A stretch of 55,333 nucleotides of DNA from Candidatus Geothermarchaeota archaeon (GTDB lineage: Archaea > Thermoproteota > Nitrososphaeria > Geothermarchaeales > JDFR-13), in the NCBI GenBank assembly GCA_015523725.1, contig WAJV01000034.1:1-55333 (forward strand). The letters run 5' to 3'. The translations under genes and the position numbers were made by a program. This document shows, in pieces, positions 24,652 to 33,974 of this stretch; within the stretch, counting starts at the first letter, position 1, and the number at the start of each line of letters is the position of its first letter. Under the pieces are notes generated by a model. That model worked only from the letters and a program-made list of their open reading frames with translations. It did no database searches and was not told the DNA's origin.

Positions 24652-25129
24652 TTTCCTCAGGCCTCTTTAGGAAGCCCTTAACTTTAGCCTGTGTTATAAC
24701 ATTGAGTATTAGTCTTGTGTGTGTGCGTTCAATATATCTATGTTCATTTATTTCTTTTATAAAATCATCTAACTCCCATCGGCTCTTGAATAAAGCAAAT
24801 ATTGTAATATCATAATCTCCAGTAATGTCATAGACAGCGTAAACATTATCATATTTACTTAATTCATGTTCAACTTGCCTAATTTTACCTTTTGATACTT
24901 TGATATCGATCAATACTGGAAATATATATCCTAGCTTTTCTAGGTTTAACTTTATTGTATATCCCTCTATTATGCCGAGTTCCTCCAATCTCTTTATCCT
25001 AGCTTGCACGGTACCAGCGGATAACCCCAGTCTTCTAGCTATTTCCCTAGCCGAGACCCTTGAGTTGTTAATCAATATTGAGAGTATCTGTATATCTCTA
25101 TAATCGACAAACGTATGTTTTGCCACCAT
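24644..25129 (-). CDS. Lrp/AsnC-family transcriptional regulator
   Basis: The 161-residue protein has an N-terminal winged HTH (residues about 8-55, DYRDIQILSILINNSRVSAREIARRLGLSAGTVQARIKRLEELGI) and a C-terminal RAM effector domain (VYAVYDITGDYDITIFALFKS). It is divergent from glnA over a 130-base gap, so glutamine synthetase is a plausible target, perhaps with glutamine or another amino acid as ligand. ATG 25129 lies eleven bases after GGTG. It is separate in sequence from the second Lrp gene at 35690. Confidence 0.9.
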   Translation of the reverse strand: MVAKHTFVDYRDIQILSILINNSRVSAREIARRLGLSAGTVQARIKRLEELGIIEGYTIKLNLEKLGYIFPVLIDIKVSKGKIRQVEHELSKYDNVYAVYDITGDYDITIFALFKSRWELDDFIKEINEHRYIERTHTRLILNVITQAKVKGFLKRPEETI

Positions 25130-25190
25130 CTATATCCACCATTTGTTCAGAATATTGTTTTGATAGGCTTAAATATTAAACATTTGTCAA

Positions 25191-25200
25191 GTATAAATAT
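25191..25200 (+). promoter_or_regulatory. Probable TATA element of glnA
   Basis: The stretch GTATAAATAT fits an archaeal TATA element and lies about 60 bases before the glnA start. The expected transcription start is near 25217-25222, leaving a leader that includes the GGTGAATAGCT ribosome-binding site. Confidence 0.5.
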
Positions 25201-25212
25201 ATAAGTTTTAGC

Positions 25213-25222
25213 TACTTAAGTA
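25213..25222. promoter_or_regulatory. Palindrome TACTTAAGTA, candidate Lrp operator
   Basis: A perfect 10-base palindrome at the predicted glnA transcription start, between glnA and the divergent Lrp-family gene. It is short, so chance occurrence in AT-rich DNA is possible. Position is the main argument for regulation. Confidence 0.3.
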
Positions 25223-25259
25223 ATTTTTTATGTTTTTTCTAGTCATTTGGTGAATAGCT

Positions 25260-26663
25260 ATGGCCTCCATGTTAGATAAGATACGTGAATTTAATGTGGA
25301 TTGGGTTGAGCTTCACTTTACTGATTTATATGGAAGGTTGAAGATGACGATGGTTCCGGCCGACACCATTGATGAAGACTCGATAAAAGGCGGTATTCCA
25401 AAGCTTGATGGAAGCAGTGTGACGGGGTTCGGGCGTATAGAATTTAGTGACTTAAATTTACTGCCTGATGAGGATACCTTCGTTATATTACCTTGGAGGG
25501 TGGATGGAGACGTAGTGGGGCGGGTGTATAATTATGTTTATAAGTCGCTGGGACTCGGTCCGTTGGAGGTTGATCCGCGTCAAGTAGCTAAGAAATTGGT
25601 TGAATATTTATCTAATAAGGGTTTCAAGGCTTACTCGGGATTAGAGGCTGAGTATTATGTCCTTAAGGATGTTAAGGTCGATGTTTCTCAGCCATATTTT
25701 AAGATGTCCTACATGATTGATTCGCCTGAGGCACCTTGGAATCAGGATGGATACCCGACTTCCTTTAAGGATGGTTATTACACTTCCCTACATACAGATT
25801 CTATATATGAATATAGGTATAAAGTGGCTTCTCTACTAAAAAAGAGTTTTGGTGTTGATTCGACTGCCCACCATCATGAGGTGGGGGTTGTGGCTCAGAT
25901 GGAGATTGATATTAAGCATAGTGATCCACTGAGGACGGCTGATAATTATATGACTCTTAAGTATGTCGCTAGGAAGGTAGCTCAGGATTATGGGTTATTA
26001 GCAACGTTTATGCCTAAGCCGATATTTGGTGATAATGGCTCGGGTCTCCATACACATATAAGTATTTGGAGGGATAATGATAATCTATTCTATGATCCAG
26101 ACGATGAATATGCCGAGCTTAGTCAATTTGCTAGATATTTTATAGGCGGCTTATTAGAACATGGTAGAAGTCTTTCAGCCATAGTTTCTCCAACTGTGAA
26201 TAGCTATAAGAGACTCGTTCCTGGTTATGAGGCACCTATATTTCTTGCTTGGTCGAGGGGGAATAGAAGTAGTGCGGTTAGGGTTCCAGTGTATCGTAGA
26301 GGGAGGCCTTGGGAGAAGAGGATAGAGTATAGGCCTCCTGATCCTTTGGCTAATCCATATCTAGCAATACCTGCAATAATCATGGCTGGTCTCGATGGAG
26401 TTAAAAAGAAGATCGAGCCTGGGGACCCCGTCGATAAAGATATTTACCATTTAAGTGATTCTGAGTTGAGGAAGTATAATATCAGGAGCCTCCCTAGAGA
26501 TTTATATGAAGCGGTTGAGGAACTGGGTTCCGACAATGATTATTTACGGCCAGTCTTTAACTCTGAGGTCCTAGATACTTTTATGGAGATTAAGAGGAGA
26601 GAGTTTCTAGAGCTTAATCAATACCCTACTCCTGTTGAGCTGCATAGATATTTCTCTTATTAA
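25260..26663 (+). CDS. glnA: Glutamine synthetase, type I
   Basis: The 467-residue enzyme joins ammonia to glutamate using ATP. The N-terminal beta-grasp (VDWVELHFTDLYGRLKMTMVP) and catalytic domain motifs are present: AEYYVLKD, HHEVGVVAQMEID, DNGSGLHTHIS, NSYKRLVPGYEAP and NRSSAVRVP. I see no clear GlnA adenylylation tyrosine motif. ATG 25260 lies eleven bases after GGTG; ATG 25269 is an alternative. It is divergent from an Lrp-type regulator. The product also supplies the amide donor for GatA. It ends in a 4-base overlap with the next gene. Confidence 0.95.
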   Translation: MASMLDKIREFNVDWVELHFTDLYGRLKMTMVPADTIDEDSIKGGIPKLDGSSVTGFGRIEFSDLNLLPDEDTFVILPWRVDGDVVGRVYNYVYKSLGLGPLEVDPRQVAKKLVEYLSNKGFKAYSGLEAEYYVLKDVKVDVSQPYFKMSYMIDSPEAPWNQDGYPTSFKDGYYTSLHTDSIYEYRYKVASLLKKSFGVDSTAHHHEVGVVAQMEIDIKHSDPLRTADNYMTLKYVARKVAQDYGLLATFMPKPIFGDNGSGLHTHISIWRDNDNLFYDPDDEYAELSQFARYFIGGLLEHGRSLSAIVSPTVNSYKRLVPGYEAPIFLAWSRGNRSSAVRVPVYRRGRPWEKRIEYRPPDPLANPYLAIPAIIMAGLDGVKKKIEPGDPVDKDIYHLSDSELRKYNIRSLPRDLYEAVEELGSDNDYLRPVFNSEVLDTFMEIKRREFLELNQYPTPVELHRYFSY

Positions 26664-27346
26664 TCATTATTTTTTAATGCTATTGCCTTTACTCTATCTA
26701 TAGATTCTTTAAATACTAAATTTCTATAGGTTATAATCCCTACTCCATTATCTAACTTGAAGTAGTATTGGTCTCCAATTTTTAGTTTACTGAATCCTTG
26801 TATATTCAAGTACCATAGGGCTCCAAACGTTTTCACCGCAATTTTCTTAGGTATTAATGGTATGTTAGATTCGATCTCTATTTGATGTGGTTCTTCTCCC
26901 TGGAGGTGTCTGACCAGTAAGTTACCCATAATGAGTCCAGTCTTTCTTAATATCATATTATCGTCGATTTTGAGTAGTATGTTAGGTGATATCATTATGG
27001 ATTCCTCTTTATCGATTAAATGGGTGTTCAACCTATTTGGATTCTTTCTTATTCCAGGGTTTTCTTGGGTGAATACCTTTATTCTCGGTTCAATAGTAAT
27101 TTTGTTATTGTTTATGCTGTTTATTATCTCGAATTTATTTTTGACTATTCTTGATGTACCTATTAGAATAGGTAGTGTATTTAAGAGATACTCTTCTTCG
27201 GGGTTCGAGGCTATGTATTTCTCACCAATAATTAGGAATTCATGGTAATAGTTGGATCTATTTAGGTATTCTCCGATGCTTAAGGATACTGGGTTAAGTC
27301 CGATAATTAATATTCTTACTTTGATCTGGTTATCGATAAACACCAT
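26660..27346 (-). CDS. Hypothetical protein with Rossmann-like N-terminus
   Basis: A 228-residue protein starting KVRILIIGLNPVSLSIGEYLNRSNYYHEFLIIG, which resembles the dinucleotide-binding start of FAD/NAD(P)-linked oxidoreductases but with an altered glycine pattern. The middle resembles the small helix-turn found after that motif, and the usual second nucleotide-binding domain is absent. It could be a shortened or divergent disulfide-oxidoreductase-like protein. The function is not assigned. It runs tail to tail with glnA. Confidence 0.6.
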   Translation of the reverse strand: MVFIDNQIKVRILIIGLNPVSLSIGEYLNRSNYYHEFLIIGEKYIASNPEEEYLLNTLPILIGTSRIVKNKFEIINSINNNKITIEPRIKVFTQENPGIRKNPNRLNTHLIDKEESIMISPNILLKIDDNMILRKTGLIMGNLLVRHLQGEEPHQIEIESNIPLIPKKIAVKTFGALWYLNIQGFSKLKIGDQYYFKLDNGVGIITYRNLVFKESIDRVKAIALKNND

Positions 27347-27476
27347 TGGTTACTGCACCATATTTGTCATGTGGATATATTATATACATTTCTCTTGGTA
27401 ATACTTAATATTGTATAAATAGTTTAATTTTACGTCTATTATTGAAATTATGTTATTTGCTTAGGTGGGTGTCGGT

Positions 27477-28823
27477 ATGTTATTGTCTGAAAAGATTGCC
27501 GAATATATTGTCGATATTAGGGATAGGAAGTTACCTAAGGATGTGATTCGGCTGGTTAAGGAGAGGGTTGTGGATAGTATAGGTGTTGCATTAGGTGCGT
27601 TCAATGCACCTCCTGTCGAGATTAGTAGGAGGGTTGTGGAGAGCTTGGGGGGTAAAGGGTCTTTGGCTATAGGTGTTGGGGAAGTTTCACCTGATTTGGC
27701 TGCCTTCCTTAATGGTGTGATGGTAAGATATATTGATTTCAATGATACATATTTATCGAAAGAGGCACTACATCCTAGTGATAATATTCCAGCTGTTCAG
27801 GCTGCTGGGGAATTTGCGGGTATTGATGGTGAATTATTTATTAAGGGTGTTGTAGCTTCATATGAGGTTGCTTGTAGATTAGCAGATGCCGCTTGCATAA
27901 GGGATCGTGGCTGGGATCACGTTACTTACATCGCCATATCTGCGGCTGCTGGTGCCGCAGTCGTTCTTGGTTTAGATTTTGATAAGGCTGTTCAGGCAAT
28001 TAATTTGGCTGCTACCCCAAATATTTCATTACGTCAGACGAGGGTTGGGGAATTGAGTATGTGGAAGGGTTGTGCAGCCGCTAATGCGGCTAGGAATGGT
28101 TTATTCGCTGCATTATTGGCTAAGGAGGGTATGACCGGCCCATCCCCCGTCTTTGAGGGGGAGCGGGGGTTTTTTGCTCAGGTGAGTGGTCCCTTAGACA
28201 TGGATTTTCCCAAGGAAGAGTATATGATTAGAAAGACTAGTATTAAGAGGCACCCTGTAGAATACCATAGTATGAGTGCGGTTGACGCTGTCTTAAAGTT
28301 GAGAGATAGAATCAGTGATTTGAGTGAAGTTGATAAGGTTGAAGTTGAGACGTTTACAGTATCATATCAAATTATTGTTAAGGATCCCGAGAAGTGGAGG
28401 CCCAAGACAAAGGAGACGGCTGACCATAGCTTACCATATATTGTTGCAACTACTTTATTAGATGGATATATATGGATAGATTCATATACTAAGGAGAAGC
28501 TTAAGAGGAAGAATGTTCTTGATTTGATGGGTAGAATGGAGGTAATGGTGGGGGATGGATTTGACAAGTATTATCCAGAAGGCATTCCAAATAGGGTAAG
28601 GGTAATTATGAAGGATGGATCCATCGAGGAGGAATTAGTTATATATCCTAAGGGGCACTTCAAGAATCCTATGGATGTCGATGAGTTGTATGATAAATAT
28701 AGTAGGTTGACTAAGGATTTACTATCTAATTATAAAGATGTATGGGACTTGGTTTGGAGACTCGATAAGATAAGTGATATCAAGGAAATCAATGAGGCGA
28801 TCAATGCGGGGTTGAGGCCATGA
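27477..28823 (+). CDS. prpD: 2-Methylcitrate dehydratase, MmgE/PrpD family
   Basis: The 448-residue protein matches the MmgE/PrpD family, for example in ALHPSDNIPAVQAAGEF, RGWDHVTYIAISAAAGAAVVLGL and LRQTRVGELSMWKGCAAANAARNG. It dehydrates 2-methylcitrate to 2-methyl-cis-aconitate in propionyl-CoA oxidation; a cis-aconitate decarboxylase role is a weaker alternative. It is followed with a 4-base overlap by a methylisocitrate lyase, which strongly supports methylcitrate metabolism. No prpC is in the window. ATG 27477 suits the GGTG motifs better than GTG 27465. Confidence 0.87.
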   Translation: MLLSEKIAEYIVDIRDRKLPKDVIRLVKERVVDSIGVALGAFNAPPVEISRRVVESLGGKGSLAIGVGEVSPDLAAFLNGVMVRYIDFNDTYLSKEALHPSDNIPAVQAAGEFAGIDGELFIKGVVASYEVACRLADAACIRDRGWDHVTYIAISAAAGAAVVLGLDFDKAVQAINLAATPNISLRQTRVGELSMWKGCAAANAARNGLFAALLAKEGMTGPSPVFEGERGFFAQVSGPLDMDFPKEEYMIRKTSIKRHPVEYHSMSAVDAVLKLRDRISDLSEVDKVEVETFTVSYQIIVKDPEKWRPKTKETADHSLPYIVATTLLDGYIWIDSYTKEKLKRKNVLDLMGRMEVMVGDGFDKYYPEGIPNRVRVIMKDGSIEEELVIYPKGHFKNPMDVDELYDKYSRLTKDLLSNYKDVWDLVWRLDKISDIKEINEAINAGLRP

Positions 28824-29704
28824 TACCTATCATTAAGGGATTAGATAGACCCGGTAGTGAGTTGCGGAAGCTCTTGGAGAAGGAGGATATTTTAGTGGCT
28901 CCGGGGGTATTTAATCCGATCTCGGCATTGATAGCAGAGAAATTGGGTTCCAAGGTAGTGTATTTATCGGGAGCTGCATTGACTGGTAGTCTAGCTTTAC
29001 CCGATCTTGGAATTATTACACTCGATGAAGTTATCTATTTTACTAGGGAGATTTCTAGTAAGATATCTATACCACTAATTGTTGATGCAGACACTGGTTT
29101 CGGGGAAGCCCTCAATGTAATTAGGGCAGTCCGTCTTTTCGAGGGAGCCGGCGCCGCGGCTATACATATTGAGGACCAGGTTTTACCAAAAAAGTGTGGG
29201 CATTTGAAAGGGAAGAGGTTGATTGGCCTCGAGGATATGGTTAATAAGATAAAGGCTGCCAAGAGTGCAGCTAGGGATTTGGTTATAATTGCTAGGACTG
29301 ATGCTAGGGGAGTTGAGGGTCTGGATTCAGCTATTGAGCGGGCTAAGGCTTATCTCGATGCTGGTGCTGATATTATTTTTCCGGAGGCTTTGTATAGTGA
29401 GGAGGAGTTTAAGAGGTTCTCTAGGGAAGTGGATGGATACTTATTGGCGAATATGACTGAATTTGGTAAGACTCCTTATTATACGGTAGAGCAGTTTAGG
29501 TCATGGGGATATAAAATAGTTATTTTCCCTGCGACAAGTTTCAGGGCTTCTGTAAAGACGATTGAGATGGTTTATGAGGAATTACTTAGATCTGGTACGC
29601 AAAAGCATATACTTGATAAACTGGCTACTAGGGAAGAAGTTTATAGAATAATTGATTACTATGAATATGAAAAATTGGATAAAAAGATTGCTTCATCACT
29701 ATGA
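28820..29704 (+). CDS. prpB: Methylisocitrate lyase, ICL/PEP mutase family
   Basis: The 294-residue TIM-barrel protein splits 2-methylisocitrate to pyruvate and succinate. Key sequence: VYLSGAALTGSLALPDLGIIT, the metal-binding VDADTGFGEALNVIRAV, IEDQ, and the lyase signature KKCGH (PKKCGHLKGKRL). The later ARTDARGVEGLD and FPEALYS blocks also match. KKCGH and the ATGA overlap with prpD favour methylisocitrate lyase over oxaloacetate decarboxylase or PEP mutase. It ends 17 bases from the convergent gene. Confidence 0.9.
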   Translation: MIPIIKGLDRPGSELRKLLEKEDILVAPGVFNPISALIAEKLGSKVVYLSGAALTGSLALPDLGIITLDEVIYFTREISSKISIPLIVDADTGFGEALNVIRAVRLFEGAGAAAIHIEDQVLPKKCGHLKGKRLIGLEDMVNKIKAAKSAARDLVIIARTDARGVEGLDSAIERAKAYLDAGADIIFPEALYSEEEFKRFSREVDGYLLANMTEFGKTPYYTVEQFRSWGYKIVIFPATSFRASVKTIEMVYEELLRSGTQKHILDKLATREEVYRIIDYYEYEKLDKKIASSL

Positions 29705-29721
29705 CTTGCTACATATCTTCA

Positions 29722-31938
29722 TTACCTAAGTTTTATCTGCCTCGGTGGGTATGATGAATAATAATATGCCAAACCTACTCTATTGTCGATTAAATATATC
29801 AGTGCTATGGAGCCCTTATCGGTATTGAAATAGATATATATCACTTTTTTATCTATTTGGATTATCTGACCAGTAAATGTTTTGTTATCTTTGGTGATCC
29901 AAACGGCTGATTGATTTCCATCTATTACGAAATGGTCGAGTAATTTAGCGGGTAGAATGCTTGTATACTCATATATATAGACGTCTACATAAATAATGTC
30001 CTCTATATCTGTAATGTTTTCCATTGTATAGTTGCCTGTTGATATGTTCCATGTTAAGTGTATAGTTTTGAATCGTAGTTTCAAAGGATGAGGTAGGTAT
30101 GTATCGTTTATGTAGTAGTTCATCATTATTTTGAATCTACCATATTGATTTGTATATCCATCTGCAATTTTCTTCCCATACTTATCGAATACCTCTACTG
30201 TTACATTCTTTATTGGTGTTTTAGTTATATTACTATATATGACTCCTGTTAATATGTAGGTTACTGTGGTATTGCTGTGGAAGATGAGGCTGTTTGCTTC
30301 ATTAAATGCAGTATTTCGTATGGTTATTTTCGCGGTGGTGGCATATAACTTATTTGCAGTTGTATTGATGATGTTGACAATCCCTCCTTGAATATATATA
30401 CTCCATCCACTTGCATTTCTTAGGTCGGATCCTTCTATATTTATTATACTTTTGTTGTCTCCAGATATGAGGAGGCCGTCTAATGGCGACTGCCCCAGCC
30501 GTATTTGGCTAAGGGTTATGTTTGCTTTGCTGTTCACGGAGTTTATGTAACCAAGTCTTCTATCTGTATTCGTTATATATAAATTGCTTATTGTTATATT
30601 GCTGGGGGAGTTCTTTAGATTTAGTGTGAATCCGATTTGTATGGCTCTATCCACACTTGCATTATTTATGTCTATATTGGCTGTTGTGTTTGTTATTTGT
30701 GCTTCAAAAATTTTATCGGTTAATCCGTTCATTGTTAAGCCATTTATATTTGCCTGTATACTGCTGTTTATCGTATTAATGCTTAGGGCTTTATGAGATG
30801 CATCAGTAACCTTTATATTAAATATCGATAGGGATAGATTTGAGAATTTTGTATTTAGATCAATTATTGGTGATTCACTTATCCAGGTTAAGTTATCCAT
30901 GTCTAGACTTACCTGTGTGTTCTGTGCATCTAAGCTTAATTTATCCTGCGATTTATAGAAGGTAATGTTACTGAGTTTTACATATAATAGTCCCGAGTTT
31001 ATTGTGATCGATGAATTTAGGAGATTTGTTTTACTTACAAGCAGGTTTTTTAGGTTGAGGATTATATTAGGGTCTCCGTGTTTCTCTATATAGATAAATC
31101 TTTTGTTGTTATTTTGGATCTTCAGGTTGTCTAAATTGATTGATAATTGGCTATTTCCGGTAGTGTTTATGTATAATCCGATATTATTTCCATTTCCAAA
31201 TTCTATGTTTTGAATATTGAGGGTTAGGTCGGTATTAATTATTGATGAGTTTAGTATTGTATTTGACCATATTCCATCATCTAGGATGATGAAGATTATC
31301 TTTGAGTTTTCTGCATGGAGATTAATCATCTCCCCAGTTATGGTTGTTGTAACATTTCTTATTTTGATGTATATGTATGTGTTAGTGGTTGAAGTTTTTA
31401 ATATGTGTGTCAATTTTATATAACTAGCTTGTGTAACATATACATTCTTTAGAATTGCTGTGTAATTACCTCCTTTTGAGACTGTAATTATATCTGATAC
31501 TATATTGTTTACTCCCCCTCCCCTAGATATATTGATAAATATGTCTTCAAGGGTGAGGCTTGAGTTTGATCCCTCTAGGCTGAATAAATGGTTTGTATAT
31601 ACTCCATAAAATTCGATTGATATGTTTCTAATAACGACATTGGAGTCGATTATCTGTAACTGTTTCCCCTTTGCTATTCTGTTAACCCTCCAATGAAATC
31701 CATTTCCCTCTATTGTTAATGATTTGTCTATGTATCCTCCATAGAAGTCATCGGAGACGTTGCTTATGAAGTAGAGTGTATCGCCGTTCATAACTTGATT
31801 CGATGATACCGCATCCATAACGTTTTGGAAGTCGCCTCCCTCACCTATTGTCCATACCTTATTTCCCTTTAATCCAGGAGATGGAATCAATATTAAGGTT
31901 ATTAGTCCTAGTAATATTATCAACTTGAGAGTATTCAT
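29722..31938 (-). CDS. Secreted right-handed beta-helix surface protein
   Basis: A 738-residue protein with an N-terminal signal peptide (MNTLKLIILLGLITLILIPS), then WTIGEGGDFQNVMDAVSSNQVMNGDTLYF, the typical start of pectate-lyase-like beta-helix proteins. Most of the rest is repeated short strands rich in Asn, Ile, Thr and Ser (patterns such as LxINxxxNxTxxxIxI), with many NxS/T sites for N-glycosylation. Near residues 560-610 a carboxypeptidase-regulatory-like segment appears (TGVIYSNITKTPIKNVTVEVFDKYGKKIADGYTNQYGRFKI). No catalytic residues were identified. Likely roles are surface structure, adhesion or polysaccharide binding. Confidence 0.78.
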   Translation of the reverse strand: MNTLKLIILLGLITLILIPSPGLKGNKVWTIGEGGDFQNVMDAVSSNQVMNGDTLYFISNVSDDFYGGYIDKSLTIEGNGFHWRVNRIAKGKQLQIIDSNVVIRNISIEFYGVYTNHLFSLEGSNSSLTLEDIFINISRGGGVNNIVSDIITVSKGGNYTAILKNVYVTQASYIKLTHILKTSTTNTYIYIKIRNVTTTITGEMINLHAENSKIIFIILDDGIWSNTILNSSIINTDLTLNIQNIEFGNGNNIGLYINTTGNSQLSINLDNLKIQNNNKRFIYIEKHGDPNIILNLKNLLVSKTNLLNSSITINSGLLYVKLSNITFYKSQDKLSLDAQNTQVSLDMDNLTWISESPIIDLNTKFSNLSLSIFNIKVTDASHKALSINTINSSIQANINGLTMNGLTDKIFEAQITNTTANIDINNASVDRAIQIGFTLNLKNSPSNITISNLYITNTDRRLGYINSVNSKANITLSQIRLGQSPLDGLLISGDNKSIINIEGSDLRNASGWSIYIQGGIVNIINTTANKLYATTAKITIRNTAFNEANSLIFHSNTTVTYILTGVIYSNITKTPIKNVTVEVFDKYGKKIADGYTNQYGRFKIMMNYYINDTYLPHPLKLRFKTIHLTWNISTGNYTMENITDIEDIIYVDVYIYEYTSILPAKLLDHFVIDGNQSAVWITKDNKTFTGQIIQIDKKVIYIYFNTDKGSIALIYLIDNRVGLAYYYSSYPPRQIKLR

Positions 31939-32006
31939 ACTATAAATATACTTAGCCTATAACTTAATATAATGCTTACTATAGCCCATCGAATCCTGAT
32001 ACATTC

Positions 32007-33965
32007 TTATGGAAATAGCGTATAGAACAAGTGTAGCAAGGTTCCTATAAAAATAGCTGTAGATATATTTAGTATAGTTATAATCATTGTGTCTTTAGGT
32101 CCGAATTCCTTTATTAATGTGGCCATTGTCGATATGCAGGGAATATATATGGTTGAGATTAATGCTATACTGAATATTTGTTGTGGAGTAAGTATTGATG
32201 TTAAGTTGAATGTTCCTGTAATTTGGGGTAAGAGTAGTAATATTAACTCTTTCCTGATGAATCCAAATATTAATAGGGTACCTGTATATGTCGGCAATCC
32301 CATTAAAACATGTGTTATTGGGGATAAAATTTGATCCATGTATCCAAATATCCCTACTTTATATAAGACTTGAATTAGTCCGCTCCCCACTATATATAGT
32401 GGAAATACTAGGTATATTATTGACATCGTCCTATTAATCGTCTGCCTAAATATGACTTTAAGTGAGGGGATTCTAAATTCATGGATCTCGAGAATTAGTC
32501 CAGGTGTCTCACCAGGATACATTCTTGATGTTATATAATCTATGATTAGTATTATTGCGATGTTTATTCCATATATAAGGAGAGCCCACTCAACCCCTAG
32601 ATAAGCTGCTACCAATCCAAGTATGACTACTGTTCTAGCCGAGCATGGCACCATTGTTATTGCCAGTGATGCTAATATCCTCTCCCTCCTAGTCTCCAAT
32701 ATCCGTGTGGAGAATATTCCTGGTACGGCGCATCCATACCCTAATATAATCGGTATTATAGCTTTACCATGTAAACCAATCTTGTGCATCAAAGTGTCCA
32801 GCATAAATGCTATTCGCGTCATAATTCCTGAATCTTCCATAGCGGAGAGGAAAAGATAAAATGGAAGTACATATGGAATCACTAAAATTATTCCAGCGAC
32901 CACGCCGCCTAGTGCACCGTTTATAAATACTTCAAATAGTGTTCCTTGGAGGTTTGGTGATGCTATAAATATATAGTTAAATAGTTTTTCAATTATTGAT
33001 GATAGGAAGTCTCCCACATAGAATGTCCATAATAACAATGATATGATGACTCCTAAGGAGGTTAAAAATCCAAATATTTTATGTGTTGTAATTACATCGA
33101 GATATTCGGCTAATGTTTTGTGTGGTTCTTTGACATTTAGCACGTTTCTCAATAGGCTTGATATATACATATATCTCTGCGACGCTATTATAGCGTATGT
33201 GGGTTGCCCATATTTTTTCATAAGCTTATTTGAGATTTTTTCTACATAGTTTATTAGACCCCGATGGACATTGAGCTTTTCAATTAATTCTTGGTCTCCC
33301 TCCAGAAGTTTTATGGCGGTAAATCTGGGGGAGTATGGAGAAACTATATTATTATCCTCTATATAATCAATTATTTTTGATATAGCATCCTCTATATCTC
33401 GTGAATATTTAATCTTCTTACTAGGCTTCCTATTAATATTTTTTAGGGCTGTATCTATCAGTTCCTTAAGTCCGACGCCTTTTATAGCGACTGTAGGTAT
33501 TACGGGGACGCCTAGTAATTCGCTTAGCTTATCGAAATTAATTATTAAACCTTTTTTATCGGCCATATCTATTTGGTTTAGGCATATTATTAGTGGTATG
33601 TCCATCTCTATTAGTTGAAGGGTGAAATATAAGTTTCTCTCTATGGTTGATGCATCGATCACATTTATAACGATATCGGGTTTTTCTTTAGCTATAAATT
33701 TCCTAGTTACCTCCTCCTCTTGTGTATATGTTGTTAATGAGTATATCCCAGGGAGATCGACTAGAATGATTTCATTATCCTTATAATTTAGTTTACCGTA
33801 TGCTAGTTCAACTGTTTTGCCGGGCCAGTTACCGATTATTTGTTTAGAGCCTGTTAGTTGATTAAATATTACACTTTTACCTACATTCGCATTTCCAGCC
33901 AGTGCTATTGTGATCTCTTTACCTTTAAGTTTTAAACTGCTTATTTTCCCATGTTTATGCATCAT
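32007..33965 (-). CDS. feoB: Ferrous iron transporter FeoB
   Basis: The 652-residue protein has an N-terminal GTPase domain and a C-terminal membrane domain. GTPase motifs are G1 GNANVGKS, G3 DLPG and G4 NQID. Paired membrane gate regions follow, with LGYGCAVPGI and TMVPCSARTVVILGL, the cysteine-containing Fe(II) gate motifs of FeoB. It imports Fe(II). The gene begins nine bases after the DtxR-FeoA regulator, and both are likely one operon. ATG 33965 and ATG 33962 are adjacent. Confidence 0.95.
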   Translation of the reverse strand: MMHKHGKISSLKLKGKEITIALAGNANVGKSVIFNQLTGSKQIIGNWPGKTVELAYGKLNYKDNEIILVDLPGIYSLTTYTQEEEVTRKFIAKEKPDIVINVIDASTIERNLYFTLQLIEMDIPLIICLNQIDMADKKGLIINFDKLSELLGVPVIPTVAIKGVGLKELIDTALKNINRKPSKKIKYSRDIEDAISKIIDYIEDNNIVSPYSPRFTAIKLLEGDQELIEKLNVHRGLINYVEKISNKLMKKYGQPTYAIIASQRYMYISSLLRNVLNVKEPHKTLAEYLDVITTHKIFGFLTSLGVIISLLLWTFYVGDFLSSIIEKLFNYIFIASPNLQGTLFEVFINGALGGVVAGIILVIPYVLPFYLFLSAMEDSGIMTRIAFMLDTLMHKIGLHGKAIIPIILGYGCAVPGIFSTRILETRRERILASLAITMVPCSARTVVILGLVAAYLGVEWALLIYGINIAIILIIDYITSRMYPGETPGLILEIHEFRIPSLKVIFRQTINRTMSIIYLVFPLYIVGSGLIQVLYKVGIFGYMDQILSPITHVLMGLPTYTGTLLIFGFIRKELILLLLPQITGTFNLTSILTPQQIFSIALISTIYIPCISTMATLIKEFGPKDTMIITILNISTAIFIGTLLHLFYTLFP

Positions 33966-33974
33966 TTTTATACA

